A stretch of DNA of 23,241 nucleotides, taken from a virus. A program made the position numbers and the translations under genes. Of this stretch, positions 13,835 through 22,874 are shown piece after piece. Positions within the stretch are counted from its first letter, which is position 1. Every line of letters begins with the position of its first letter. A model generated the notes under the pieces. The model worked only from the letters and a program-made list of their open reading frames with translations, made no database searches and was not told the DNA's origin. The stretch lies in the IMG/VR virus record IMGVR_UViG_3300025138_000380, positions 1-23,241 of that record. One strand, written 5' to 3'.

Positions 13835-14779
13835 ATGGCAATAAACGTAGATCAGGTCTATAAAACAGTCTTGTTAATTATAAACAAAGAGCAAAGAGGC
13901 TATTTAACTCCTAATGAGTTTAACAAACTGGCAACGCAAGTTCAGCTAGAGATTGTTGACGGTTACTTTGAAGCTATTAATCAACAAATGAGATTGCCAC
14001 AAAACGACAGCGAATATGCTAATCGTTACAAAGGTGTACAAGAAAAACTAGATGCTTTTAAAGATATAGGTTCTTGTGCTTTTACCGCTGCAACTTTAAC
14101 AGAGCCAGCTTTTTTTACACCACCATCTTCTTCAGGTGTAGCAAGCGGAACACAAACTTTCGCTACAACAACAACTACAATATCTTATCCACTAACAACA
14201 ATAACACAAGCACAAGTAGAAAACAGTAACGTGGTAGTTACATTAGAAACACCAACTGGATCAGCGGGTGTTCCTTATACTACTTTTACAATAACAGGTG
14301 GTGCTCTACAATTAACCGCGGGCGCTATAAACACTGGTAATACACTAAGAATTGTTTTATATCCTCAAGATTTTTATAAATTAGGAACTGTCTTATATAA
14401 GAATGATAAAGCAGTAGAACCTGTTCAAAGAAATGAATTAGCTTTACTTAATCTTTCTACAATAACTAAACCTAGCGAATATTTTCCAGTATATTTGTTT
14501 AATGAAAACAAAATAATAATACATCCTCAAACAATAGTTTCTAATGTTGAAGCTACTTATGTTAGAAAGCCAGCCGACGTTATGTGGAACTTTGATTCAA
14601 CAGCGGGTTATTATGTTTATGATCCTACAACTTCTGTGAATTTTGAATTAGCAATAACTGAGCAGGCTAATGTTATTTTACAGATACTTTTATACGCTGG
14701 AGTTGTTATAAAAGATCCTATGATTATACAAGCGGCATCTGCTGAAATACAGAGAGATCAACAAAACGAAAGAACTTAA
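13835..14779 (+). CDS. Head-tail connector/ring-type virion protein, 314 aa
   Basis: An N-terminal helical domain (INKEQRGYLTPNEFNKLATQ, 17-36, through about 80) is followed by a Thr/Ser-rich beta insertion (85-185) and a return to a mixed domain (LYPQDFYKLGTVLY, then KIIIHPQT). The C-terminal helix region has NFELAITEQANVILQILLYAGV and RDQQNE. Such two-helical-end proteins placed after the capsid gene are connector or ring proteins of crAss-like podoviruses, sitting under the portal. I base this on resemblance and order, not on a single diagnostic motif. The beta insertion may protrude from the neck. The next gene follows after 6 bases. Confidence 0.6.
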   Translation: MAINVDQVYKTVLLIINKEQRGYLTPNEFNKLATQVQLEIVDGYFEAINQQMRLPQNDSEYANRYKGVQEKLDAFKDIGSCAFTAATLTEPAFFTPPSSSGVASGTQTFATTTTTISYPLTTITQAQVENSNVVVTLETPTGSAGVPYTTFTITGGALQLTAGAINTGNTLRIVLYPQDFYKLGTVLYKNDKAVEPVQRNELALLNLSTITKPSEYFPVYLFNENKIIIHPQTIVSNVEATYVRKPADVMWNFDSTAGYYVYDPTTSVNFELAITEQANVILQILLYAGVVIKDPMIIQAASAEIQRDQQNERT

Positions 14780-14785
14780 TATAAA

Positions 14786-16060
14786 ATGGCTATACAACCA
14801 CAAAATAACGGATTAATAACTGAGAACAATGAGCAATACTATGCTGGATCTCAAGGATTTAGAGGTGATGCTGGTAATACTCAGAATCAATTACTTCTAA
14901 CAGACTTTAACACGGATCTTATATTAGGTAGCACCACTAGCTGGAACCCTAATGACGTTGATTATGCTTTGAATAATTTTAAGGTATATACAAGTACTAG
15001 CGGTATATCTGGTTCTTGGAGCGAATGGATTACTGCTTTAGAAGTTATTAATAACGGTAGAACAATAAAACTAGCAGCTTCACCAGGAGCCAACGTGTTT
15101 ATAGTTGTTCAACTTACTATGCTTACAGGTGGTAAATATGGAAATACAGAAGCAGAAAAAGCTTATGGCCAAGCCGTAGAGGATAATTATGGTAGTTATC
15201 AATACATAAAACTAAATGATGTTATTAATAATTTTGCCGTAGGTTATGTAGGACAAGATAAATTACTACCTAATGTAAAAAGAAGTGATATAATATTTTT
15301 TGCAAAAAGAGCTATGCAAGAATTTAGCTACGATACTTTAAAAAGTATTAAATCAGCAGAACTAACAATACCTCCATCTTTAACTTTAGTTATACCACAA
15401 GACTATGTAAACTATGTTAGATGTTCTTGGATTGATTCTTTAGGTGTTAAACATATAATATATCCTACAAACAACCTAACTATAAGTCCTTACTACACTC
15501 AAGTTCAAGACTCTACAGGTATACCTACGCAAGATAACTTTGGCAATGATGTAGAAGGAACGCCAATAACTCAAGAAAGATGGCACAGCAATAGCTCTAG
15601 TTTATCAACAGAATTAAACGGCAATTTAATACCAGATGCGGCTAATGCAGCGGAATATGGATATGGTTGGGAAGGACTTTTTGGGTTTGGATTTGGTCAG
15701 TTATATGGTCTTGATCCTCAAACGGCGCAAGGTAATGGTTGGTTTAATATAAATGAAAGAGAAAACAAGTTATCTTTTTCTAGCAATTTAGTTGGAAGAC
15801 TAATTGTTTTTGAATACATATCAGATGGATTAGCTTATGACTTAGATAGTAGACTACCTAAAATGGCAGAAGACGCTATGTATGCTTCTATACTTTATTC
15901 TTTAATGTCTACTAGAATAAATCAACCAGAGTATGTTGTTCAAAGATTAAAAAAAGATAGAAGTGCTAAATTAAGAAACGCCAAGATAAGATTATCTAAC
16001 ATTAAATTAGACGAAATATGTCAAGTTATGAGAGGTAAATCTAAATGGATAAAACACTAA
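14786..16060 (+). CDS. Connector/tail adaptor-type virion protein, 424 aa
   Basis: Residues 10-130 form a beta-rich domain (LLLTDFNTDLILGSTTSW, then GRTIKLAASPGANVFIVVQL). The core then begins with YIKLNDVINNFAVGYVG and VKRSDIIFFAKRAMQEFSYD, a helix pair typical of crAss-like and P22 gp4-like neck proteins. It is followed by IPQDYVNYVRCSWID and a beta section with aromatic/Gly-rich loops (GYGWEGLFGFGFGQLYG). The C-terminal part is helical (MYASILYSLMSTR, then RLKKDRSAKLRNAKIRLS). Its likely job is to join portal ring and tail hub. It is next to the ring-type gene and 3 bases from the giant tail gene. The N-terminal beta domain may be a lineage-specific addition. Confidence 0.65.
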   Translation: MAIQPQNNGLITENNEQYYAGSQGFRGDAGNTQNQLLLTDFNTDLILGSTTSWNPNDVDYALNNFKVYTSTSGISGSWSEWITALEVINNGRTIKLAASPGANVFIVVQLTMLTGGKYGNTEAEKAYGQAVEDNYGSYQYIKLNDVINNFAVGYVGQDKLLPNVKRSDIIFFAKRAMQEFSYDTLKSIKSAELTIPPSLTLVIPQDYVNYVRCSWIDSLGVKHIIYPTNNLTISPYYTQVQDSTGIPTQDNFGNDVEGTPITQERWHSNSSSLSTELNGNLIPDAANAAEYGYGWEGLFGFGFGQLYGLDPQTAQGNGWFNINERENKLSFSSNLVGRLIVFEYISDGLAYDLDSRLPKMAEDAMYASILYSLMSTRINQPEYVVQRLKKDRSAKLRNAKIRLSNIKLDEICQVMRGKSKWIKH

Positions 16061-16063
16061 TAC

Positions 16064-19000
16064 ATGGCAGAAGCTAAAAACAGTTTCATTAAGTCTAAAA
16101 TGAATAAAGACTTAGATGAAAGATTAATTCCAAATAACGAGTATAGAGATGCTTTAAATATAGCTGTTTCTAGATCAGAAGGTAGTGATGTTGGTGCTGT
16201 TGAGTCTATACTTGGTAATGTAATTACTGCTAGATCTACTGAAAGTGGTTTTACTATAATAGGAACTTATTCTGACGAAGGTAATAATAGACTTTATTAT
16301 TTTAGAACAAACCATACACGTTCAGGAAAAGCCCCATTAAACGCTGTTTGTACTATAGGGTATTTAAACACTTTAACTCAAGGTGACAATGTTTTGGTTA
16401 GTGGAAGTTTTTTAAACTTTAGCACACAAAGTCGTATGTATGGTATAAGTTTGATAGAAAATCAACTTTTTTTTACTGACAATAGAAATCAACCTAGAAA
16501 AATAAATATAGACCAATCTTTGGGTCACTATACGAATGAAGACCAAATATCTGTGGCTAAATTTGCACCATACTCTCCACCTTCTTTCATAAACTTAAGA
16601 TCTGGTGCTTCTTATTTTCAAGACTTAGGACCTAACGTTCCATTAAAACCTTCTACAATGTCAGACGCTCAAGATCCGTCTATTGTAGAAATAGGTATAT
16701 ATAAGTTATCTCAAGAAAACTTAGCTGTTAAAAAATACAGAAATGGTGACGAAATACCTCAGGCAACTTTATTGTCTGATTGGGTTTTAGCTGATACAAA
16801 CCAACAAGGTCGATGGTGTTATTATGAAAACTATAATGGAAACGGTGTTACTTATGGGTTACTTTATAATAAGTGGGCTGTTGTTGACCCTAGAGGTTTA
16901 GCGCCTATAGGTCACAGAATACCTACGATTGCTGATTGGAATGGCATTATTGCAGTTAATTCTACTGCTCCTGCAGCTAGTTATAAAAGTCAATTTTTAT
17001 GGGATGAAGATGATCCATCGTATGTTGCTGGTGATAACATACTAGGAACCAGTATTCTTCCTTCAGGTTACAGAGAAAATGTAGCTTCTCCAAACGCTAG
17101 AGGTTTTTACAATTTAACGACTCAAACTAAATTTTGGACTTCGGATGCTGTAGATGCAGCAAACAATAATGCTTCTGTAAGTTTTGATGTTACCAACACT
17201 ATAGACACTACAAGCGTTATACCTACGGTAGATGGTTGTGCTGTAAGAGTTTTAAGAGATGACAATTATAACGGCTGGAACGGTGATCCTGATTTTTTAT
17301 CAGACAGGTTTGTTAAGTTTTCTTATAGATTTAAATTTGAAGATAACGAATATTCTACAGTCGCTCCGTTTAGTCAAGACGTTTTTATACCTTATCAAGA
17401 AGGAGAGTTTGTTAATCAAGACGAAAACCAAGCTTTTATAACTAGTATTGTTGAGTTTATGCAAAACTCAATAAACAATGCTGTATTAAATATAGAATTA
17501 CCTTGTATAGATATTATAACTAATTATAAGATTTCAGCTATTGATATTGTTTTTAAACAATCAGATATGCAAGCTTATCAAATAATTGAAACAATAAAAG
17601 TAGATTCTAATTTTATATCTGCGTTGAATTATACTAACATATATCAATACTCTTATCAATCTACAATTCCAATAAGAACTCTTCCTGCAGTTCAATCTGT
17701 TAGAGTTTTTGATAAAGTACCAGTAAAAGCTCTTGCTCAAGAAAGCAGTGGAAACAGAATAATGTATTCAAACTACTTAGAAGGATATAGTGCACCTGTT
17801 GGTTTAGATTACTATGTTGGTGTTACTGATAAAAGTGCTCAAGAGTTTATAGAATATCCTCAGCATTCTGTAAAACAAAATAGAAATTATCAAGTAGGTA
17901 TAGTTTTATCAGATAAATATGGAAGACAAACAGATGTTGTTTTATCAAACTATGATGGATTATTAGATTCTAATGGAGATCCACAACCAGGTTCTAATTA
18001 CTACAGTGATTACAATCCAGTAAGTTTTAGTAATTCTTTACAAGCATGGACCGGTGACAATTTAGCTTTGTATTATTTACAACAAATACCTGAAGAGGCT
18101 AACGCTGGTGCTATATCTGGTTATCCTGGGGCATATGCTCAAGGAGATTACTATGAAGTTGACACTGAATTTGCAACTCCGCCAAGTGCTTTATACCCGT
18201 TTTTTAACAGTATAGGAACACAGTGCCTAATAGCCACTGCTGCACAAACTACTTTTACAACTATAATACCATACGCAGACGCTACAAATGCGGCTAATAC
18301 TTTTAATATTTTAATAGACAAAGGTAATGGATGGTTGCTACAAGAGCCTTCTACGTATTCTGTAAATCAAGACGGAACAAATGTAAAGCTTGTTTTTAAC
18401 ACAGGATTATTAGTTGGTGAAGTTGTTAAGTTTGAAGTTTTATATACTTCTAATAAATATTACAAATATTATACTGGAGCTGGATCTAGCACTGTTAGAC
18501 CTTTGTTTCCAGGCTGGCCAACCAGTTATAAAAAGTATTATGACATAGGAAGAAAACTAAAAGGTCTATATATAGATTATACTGAAATAGTTAGCATAGA
18601 TACCGTTAGTGATAGTGGTGGTGTTAGAGCTGTTACTTTTTTCACAAAAGAAGAAGTTGCTTCTAATTATTTATTTGATGACACACCTGCAACAAGACCT
18701 GAACCTAGTAAACTTGGTCAAAAAAACACCTACGCAACATACAGTATAAACGTAAATGGTTTTTATATATATAAATCTGTAGTAAAACAACAACAACAAG
18801 ATTATTATAATGTTTATCTTCCAGGTATTGTAAATGGATATCCTATAGATGGTGAAACCAAAGAACAAAACGAAATAGCTTTTGTAGCATTAATAAATGA
18901 TAATATAAATAAAATACCTAGAAATTTACAAAGCGTAGGGCCTAGTCAAGAGCAATTTACTAGCGACGTTTCAATGTGGCCTAGAATAACTAATATTATA

Positions 19001-21142
19001 GAAAAGTCATCAACAACTATAACTTACTCTACGTTTAATCAACAAATAGACCCTGAGTCTTCTTCTGATAAAGTAGATTTAATAGGTACTGTTAGAGACT
19101 TGTTTCCAGGTTTAGAAGATCTTACGGTTCCACCAGCATCTATTCCTGGAAAAGTAAATCCATTTTCAATTTATAGTTATCAAACTAAACCGTATTTAGC
19201 TAAAGTTTCTACTCAAAAATCTGTAGGTTTAGGAGAAAGTTCTTATTCAGCACCTAACACAAACACTGGTAATTATCCATATCCACAAAATATGGGTCTT
19301 GCTGTTTATGAAACAACACCATATGTTTCACCTTTAGAATTATTTTACGAATCTTCTACCGCTGACTTAATATCAGATTTAAATTTAAGTATAGAAAACG
19401 AAAATACTAATATAACAGGTATTAGCGCTTTTAGTTATAGCTTTTTAGAAAGCATGGCTTTAAATACTCAACTAACAACTGACTTTTTTCCAGTTGCTGG
19501 TGGTGTTAATTTAACAAACACTACTTTAAATCCTAACTTTACGTGTTTTAGTTATTCTTTAGATGGAAGTTTAGACACAAGTACACCTCAAGCTTCTAGA
19601 TTTGTTGTAAACTCAGGTTCTCAATCCGGTAGTTATATAATAAAAACAAACGATAGGTTTTATGCTGGATCTTCTGCAGAACCAGCTACATTTGTTGATT
19701 TTAGAGGTAAGTTTTTATTTACTTTAACGTTTATACAAAGTAATGGAGTTCAAGTAAGTCAGTCTTTAACATTACAACTAGAAAATGTTGCTCCAATTGT
19801 TGAAGTTCCTGTCATTGATATAACTGGTCTTGTAACAACAAGCAGCCCAACTATAGTCGTAATGACCAGTGGAAATCCAAAGGAATCTAACAAAGGTCAA
19901 AATGGTTCTGCTAGAAGCAACGCTGCTGGTGATCTTGAACCTTGGAACACAACGTTTGCGCCTGTTGGGTTTACTTCTGGTTGGTCAATAGATAGAATAG
20001 AAAAACTATCTGCTATAACAGGAAACACAGAAATAGCAAGAGCAACAATTGAACCTAACTCAGGTACTACAAACTTAATAACTGATTGGGTTCAGGTTGC
20101 TCAGGGTTCTAATAATTATCCTACATTTCAAAATGGTACTGCAGGAGGACCGGCGACAGATGAATGGTCTAATTTTGCTATAACTGGACGATTAAACTCA
20201 AGTAATGCTAATCCTGGTCCTTTAAACGAGGCTGGCTTTACTTATACTATATATATGAATCTTAGAGACACGCTTCAAGCACAGAGTTTACAAGTAGACA
20301 ATGCTAATAGCGCTAAAATTTCATATAGTGTTGGAGCACCTAATTATAGTACTCAGGTTACAATACTAGCATACAGTTCAAATCCCACATCAAGTTTAAA
20401 CGGGCAGTCAATGCAAGCTAGTGGTACTAATAATAATAGAGATTATAAGTTTCAATTTCAAAACTGGACTAATCAAAGAGTTTATTTATACATGGACTGC
20501 AGTATATCTAGTGCTGGTGTGCCAGGTTCTCAGGTTAACGCTTTAATGACTACTCAATTTGGTAGCGGCGCTAGTTATGGTGATGGCAATGCAACTTCAT
20601 TCACAGATGATAATGGAGCCGTGTTTAACATACAATCAAACACAGCTAATAGTTTTACTACTAATCAAAATATTCCTAACACCAACCAAGCTTCAGGTAG
20701 TTCTTCTGCTTTTATAAAAAGAGTTCAATTTGCAAGTTTACAACCTTTTGATGCGGCTTCTGGTGGATTAAGCCCCACAAACAATGATTTTACTAACTTA
20801 AAAGCTTCTGGTTTACAACCTGGTCAAAAAAGTGAAACTCCTCCAGTAACTCAAGTTTATGATTTTAGCGGTGGCGCTATTGTTAATTTAAGCACTCGTT
20901 GTAGTATTCAAAATGCTAACCCAAGTTCTCAGGGTATTTTTAATATTTACTGGTCTTATTTACCACAAGCATCTTTTTTACCAACTAATGATCCGTCTTA
21001 CGTGGATAACAGTAATCAGTTGTTTGGATGTTCTTATGTAGGCAATATAAGCCCTCCTTTTTATACAAATCAAACTGGACAGCCGGATGGTTACCCAACA
21101 GTAGGTATGGGAACCAGTCCTAGTCAATTTGATGGACCATAG
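16064..21142 (+). CDS. Giant tail stabilisation protein (P22 gp10-like, N-terminal part) with inserted lectin-fold domain, 1692 aa
   Basis: It begins with FIKSKMNKDLDERLIPNNEY (8-27) and DVGAVESILGN, the mark of crAss-like tail stabilisation or hub propellers. A Fib_succ_major (C-type-lectin-like) domain is inserted at about 208-399: ENLAVKKYRNGDEIP, TYGLLYNKWAV, LAPIGHRIPTIADW, ILPSGYR, FWTS, DGCAVRVLRD, with Cys252 and Cys392. The propeller core resumes with FLSDRFVKFSYRFKFED (411-427). A second conserved-looking motif, YETTPYVSPLELFYE, is at 1082-1096. From about 1110 to the end are Thr/Ser/Asn-rich beta domains, including a cadherin- or Ig-like strand set near 1195-1245 (FLFTLTFIQSNG, LTLQLENVAP). 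The 425-aa gene next door appears to hold the rest of the propeller. The inserted and C-terminal domains are likely to bind the host surface. Confidence 0.8.
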   Translation: MAEAKNSFIKSKMNKDLDERLIPNNEYRDALNIAVSRSEGSDVGAVESILGNVITARSTESGFTIIGTYSDEGNNRLYYFRTNHTRSGKAPLNAVCTIGYLNTLTQGDNVLVSGSFLNFSTQSRMYGISLIENQLFFTDNRNQPRKINIDQSLGHYTNEDQISVAKFAPYSPPSFINLRSGASYFQDLGPNVPLKPSTMSDAQDPSIVEIGIYKLSQENLAVKKYRNGDEIPQATLLSDWVLADTNQQGRWCYYENYNGNGVTYGLLYNKWAVVDPRGLAPIGHRIPTIADWNGIIAVNSTAPAASYKSQFLWDEDDPSYVAGDNILGTSILPSGYRENVASPNARGFYNLTTQTKFWTSDAVDAANNNASVSFDVTNTIDTTSVIPTVDGCAVRVLRDDNYNGWNGDPDFLSDRFVKFSYRFKFEDNEYSTVAPFSQDVFIPYQEGEFVNQDENQAFITSIVEFMQNSINNAVLNIELPCIDIITNYKISAIDIVFKQSDMQAYQIIETIKVDSNFISALNYTNIYQYSYQSTIPIRTLPAVQSVRVFDKVPVKALAQESSGNRIMYSNYLEGYSAPVGLDYYVGVTDKSAQEFIEYPQHSVKQNRNYQVGIVLSDKYGRQTDVVLSNYDGLLDSNGDPQPGSNYYSDYNPVSFSNSLQAWTGDNLALYYLQQIPEEANAGAISGYPGAYAQGDYYEVDTEFATPPSALYPFFNSIGTQCLIATAAQTTFTTIIPYADATNAANTFNILIDKGNGWLLQEPSTYSVNQDGTNVKLVFNTGLLVGEVVKFEVLYTSNKYYKYYTGAGSSTVRPLFPGWPTSYKKYYDIGRKLKGLYIDYTEIVSIDTVSDSGGVRAVTFFTKEEVASNYLFDDTPATRPEPSKLGQKNTYATYSINVNGFYIYKSVVKQQQQDYYNVYLPGIVNGYPIDGETKEQNEIAFVALINDNINKIPRNLQSVGPSQEQFTSDVSMWPRITNIIEKSSTTITYSTFNQQIDPESSSDKVDLIGTVRDLFPGLEDLTVPPASIPGKVNPFSIYSYQTKPYLAKVSTQKSVGLGESSYSAPNTNTGNYPYPQNMGLAVYETTPYVSPLELFYESSTADLISDLNLSIENENTNITGISAFSYSFLESMALNTQLTTDFFPVAGGVNLTNTTLNPNFTCFSYSLDGSLDTSTPQASRFVVNSGSQSGSYIIKTNDRFYAGSSAEPATFVDFRGKFLFTLTFIQSNGVQVSQSLTLQLENVAPIVEVPVIDITGLVTTSSPTIVVMTSGNPKESNKGQNGSARSNAAGDLEPWNTTFAPVGFTSGWSIDRIEKLSAITGNTEIARATIEPNSGTTNLITDWVQVAQGSNNYPTFQNGTAGGPATDEWSNFAITGRLNSSNANPGPLNEAGFTYTIYMNLRDTLQAQSLQVDNANSAKISYSVGAPNYSTQVTILAYSSNPTSSLNGQSMQASGTNNNRDYKFQFQNWTNQRVYLYMDCSISSAGVPGSQVNALMTTQFGSGASYGDGNATSFTDDNGAVFNIQSNTANSFTTNQNIPNTNQASGSSSAFIKRVQFASLQPFDAASGGLSPTNNDFTNLKASGLQPGQKSETPPVTQVYDFSGGAIVNLSTRCSIQNANPSSQGIFNIYWSYLPQASFLPTNDPSYVDNSNQLFGCSYVGNISPPFYTNQTGQPDGYPTVGMGTSPSQFDGP

Positions 21143-21184
21143 TTGTTAGTAATTAATATAAAAAATAAGTAACTATAATATAAT
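21143..21184 (+). promoter_or_regulatory. Gap splitting the two propeller genes
   Basis: The two tail genes lie in the same frame. The 42-base gap, after TAG at 21140-21142, contains further in-frame TAA codons at 21170-21172 and 21176-21178, then ATG at 21185. Three in-frame stops make simple readthrough very unlikely. The gap is AT-rich and ends in ATAATATAATATG, similar to but not identical with the 20-base start element. Confidence 0.55.
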
Positions 21185-22462
21185 ATGGCAGTAATAACCC
21201 CAGTTAAATACTACAATACCTTTGTTTTAAAAAAATTAATACAAGGAGATCTTTCAGCTGCCTATAATTGGTACGTTGAAGAGTCTAGAATAAAAGGTGG
21301 TTATAACGATCCTCAAACAGGTTTATCACCAAGAGCTTTCTTAAGGTCAGAAGACAATAAACAAGAAACTCTAGGTAATTCTATAATATATTCAGGTGTA
21401 TTAAATTCTAGAACAGGTATAAATCAAACAAATCAATTTCCATCAGGAGAAGATATAACTAGATCTGTTGACCCTTCTAGAGGTAGTATTCAAAAACTCT
21501 ATGCAGAAGATACTAACTTAATTATATTTCAAGAAAATAAAGTTAATAGAGCTTTAATAGACAAAGACGCTATATTTACTCAAGAAGGTCAACCTATGCA
21601 AACAACTTCTAATGTAGTTATAGGAGCAATAGTCCCCTATGCTGGTGAATTTGGTATTAGTACAAATCCAGAATCATTTGCCGTATATGGTTATAGAAAA
21701 TACTTCACAGACGCTAACCAGGGCGCTGTTTTAAGACTGTCTCAAGACGGTATAACAGAAATATCTGCTTATGGTATGTATGATTACTTTAGAGACAGAT
21801 TTAGCACCTTACAAGGAGGTGAAGCTGTTGGAGGATGGGACATACACAATAAATGTTATACTCTTTCTTTAAAATCTAAATCTGAAAACATAGCTGTAGA
21901 AACACTTAGTTTTGATGAGCAAGTTCAAGGATGGACTAGTAGATATAGTTATAGTCCTAAAAACTTAAACAGTGTTCAAAATAATTTTTATTCTACTAAT
22001 AGTGGTGGAATATTTTTACACAATTCAACAAGTGTTAATAAAGCTACTTTTTATGGAATAACATATAATTCAACTGTAACAACTATATTTAACAAACAAC
22101 CTTCTTTGATTAAAAGTTTTAAAACAATCAACTATGAAGGTGGAGCAAATTGGGCATTGACATCTATATCTACAAATTCAGGAGATTCTGCTAATTTTGT
22201 TAATCCTTTTGTAATGCCAACAACTTTAGCTGATTTAGAGAATCAATTATTTAAAAATGAATTTAAGAAAAAAGAAGATAAGTATTTTGCTGATTTAATA
22301 AACACAACATTGTTTGCTCAAGGTGAGGTTGTTTTTGGCTCTTCAGTATCAGGCATAAAAGGTTATACAGCAAAAGCTTTGTTTACCGCTACAAATACCG
22401 CGACATCAGGAACAAATGAATTATTTGCGGTATCAACAGATTATAAAGAGTCATCTTATTAA
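21185..22462 (+). CDS. Tail stabilisation protein, C-terminal part (propeller half), 425 aa
   Basis: The sequence contains the blocks I associate with the second half of crAss-like stabilisation proteins: YNWYVEESRIKGGYND (28-43), NSIIYSGVLNSRTGINQTNQ, DPSRGSIQKLYAEDTNLIIF, NRALIDKDAI, VVIGAIVPYAGEFGISTNPE, SFAVYGYRKYF, LRLSQDGITEIS, and GGWDIHNKCYTLSL. In relatives I remember these follow the N-terminal propeller part in one chain; here they start a separate gene in the same frame 42 bases later. It probably assembles with the 1692-aa partner into the tail hub or plug beneath the connector. The last 70 residues, after KKKEDKYFADLINT, look like a small added beta domain. The next gene starts on the base after the stop. 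Confidence 0.75.
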   Translation: MAVITPVKYYNTFVLKKLIQGDLSAAYNWYVEESRIKGGYNDPQTGLSPRAFLRSEDNKQETLGNSIIYSGVLNSRTGINQTNQFPSGEDITRSVDPSRGSIQKLYAEDTNLIIFQENKVNRALIDKDAIFTQEGQPMQTTSNVVIGAIVPYAGEFGISTNPESFAVYGYRKYFTDANQGAVLRLSQDGITEISAYGMYDYFRDRFSTLQGGEAVGGWDIHNKCYTLSLKSKSENIAVETLSFDEQVQGWTSRYSYSPKNLNSVQNNFYSTNSGGIFLHNSTSVNKATFYGITYNSTVTTIFNKQPSLIKSFKTINYEGGANWALTSISTNSGDSANFVNPFVMPTTLADLENQLFKNEFKKKEDKYFADLINTTLFAQGEVVFGSSVSGIKGYTAKALFTATNTATSGTNELFAVSTDYKESSY

Positions 22463-22870
22463 ATGATAGAAATTAAAGACATAGACATAGATTCTTGTTT
22501 TGAAACAATAAACAAATGGTGGAAGTTTTATAACAAGGTTGGTATAAACAAAATGATGTTACCAGGTAATGGCAATAGCGGGTTAAGTGCTTTTGTAGAT
22601 AATAAACTTGTTGCGTCTGTTTTTATATTTGAAACAAACTCACCTATATGGTATTGCGATTTTTTATGTGCGGATCCAAGCTATAAAGAAAATAATAGAC
22701 AAGAGGTTTTAACAGCTTTAATAGATAAAGCAGTTGTTAATTGTTTTAAAAAAAAAGCATTAAGCGTTTGGTGTACAACTCCATACGACAGTGTTTTAAG
22801 TAAATTAAAAGATTTAAATTATAATGTTGAAGATAAAAAACATTATGTAATATGGAAAACAAAAAAATAA
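22463..22870 (+). CDS. GNAT-like acetyltransferase, 135 aa
   Basis: The order of strands and helices fits a short GNAT fold. An N-terminal helix (CFETINKWWKFY) is followed by LSAFVDNKLVASVFIFET (strands 2-4), WYCDFLCADPSYKENNRQEV (strand 4 and the acetyl-CoA-loop region) and a helix (LTALIDKAVVNCFKKK). Strand 5 is LSVWCTTP, followed by LKDLNYNVEDKKHYVIWK. The usual Q/RxxGxG/A pyrophosphate loop is not clear (KENNRQEV stands there), so CoA binding is uncertain. Similar small acetyltransferases are seen among phage tail genes, where they may modify a virion or host protein. It starts directly after the stop of the propeller gene, so it is in the same operon. Confidence 0.6.
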   Translation: MIEIKDIDIDSCFETINKWWKFYNKVGINKMMLPGNGNSGLSAFVDNKLVASVFIFETNSPIWYCDFLCADPSYKENNRQEVLTALIDKAVVNCFKKKALSVWCTTPYDSVLSKLKDLNYNVEDKKHYVIWKTKK

Positions 22871-22874
22871 AAAT

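Noticed and set aside
16682-17260. Diversity-generating retroelement target in the lectin-fold insert
   Set aside because: No reverse transcriptase or template repeat is present in the window, and no adenine-mutated duplicate was seen. It cannot be excluded elsewhere in the genome.
18671-18868. Minus-strand 65-codon frame in the tail gene
   Set aside because: Low-complexity Ile/Tyr-rich antisense of AT-rich coding sequence.
16064-22462. One gene read through the stop at 21140-21142, or stop-codon reassignment as in some crAss-like phages
   Set aside because: Two further TAA codons follow in frame, and TAG, TAA and TGA all end genes normally in this window.
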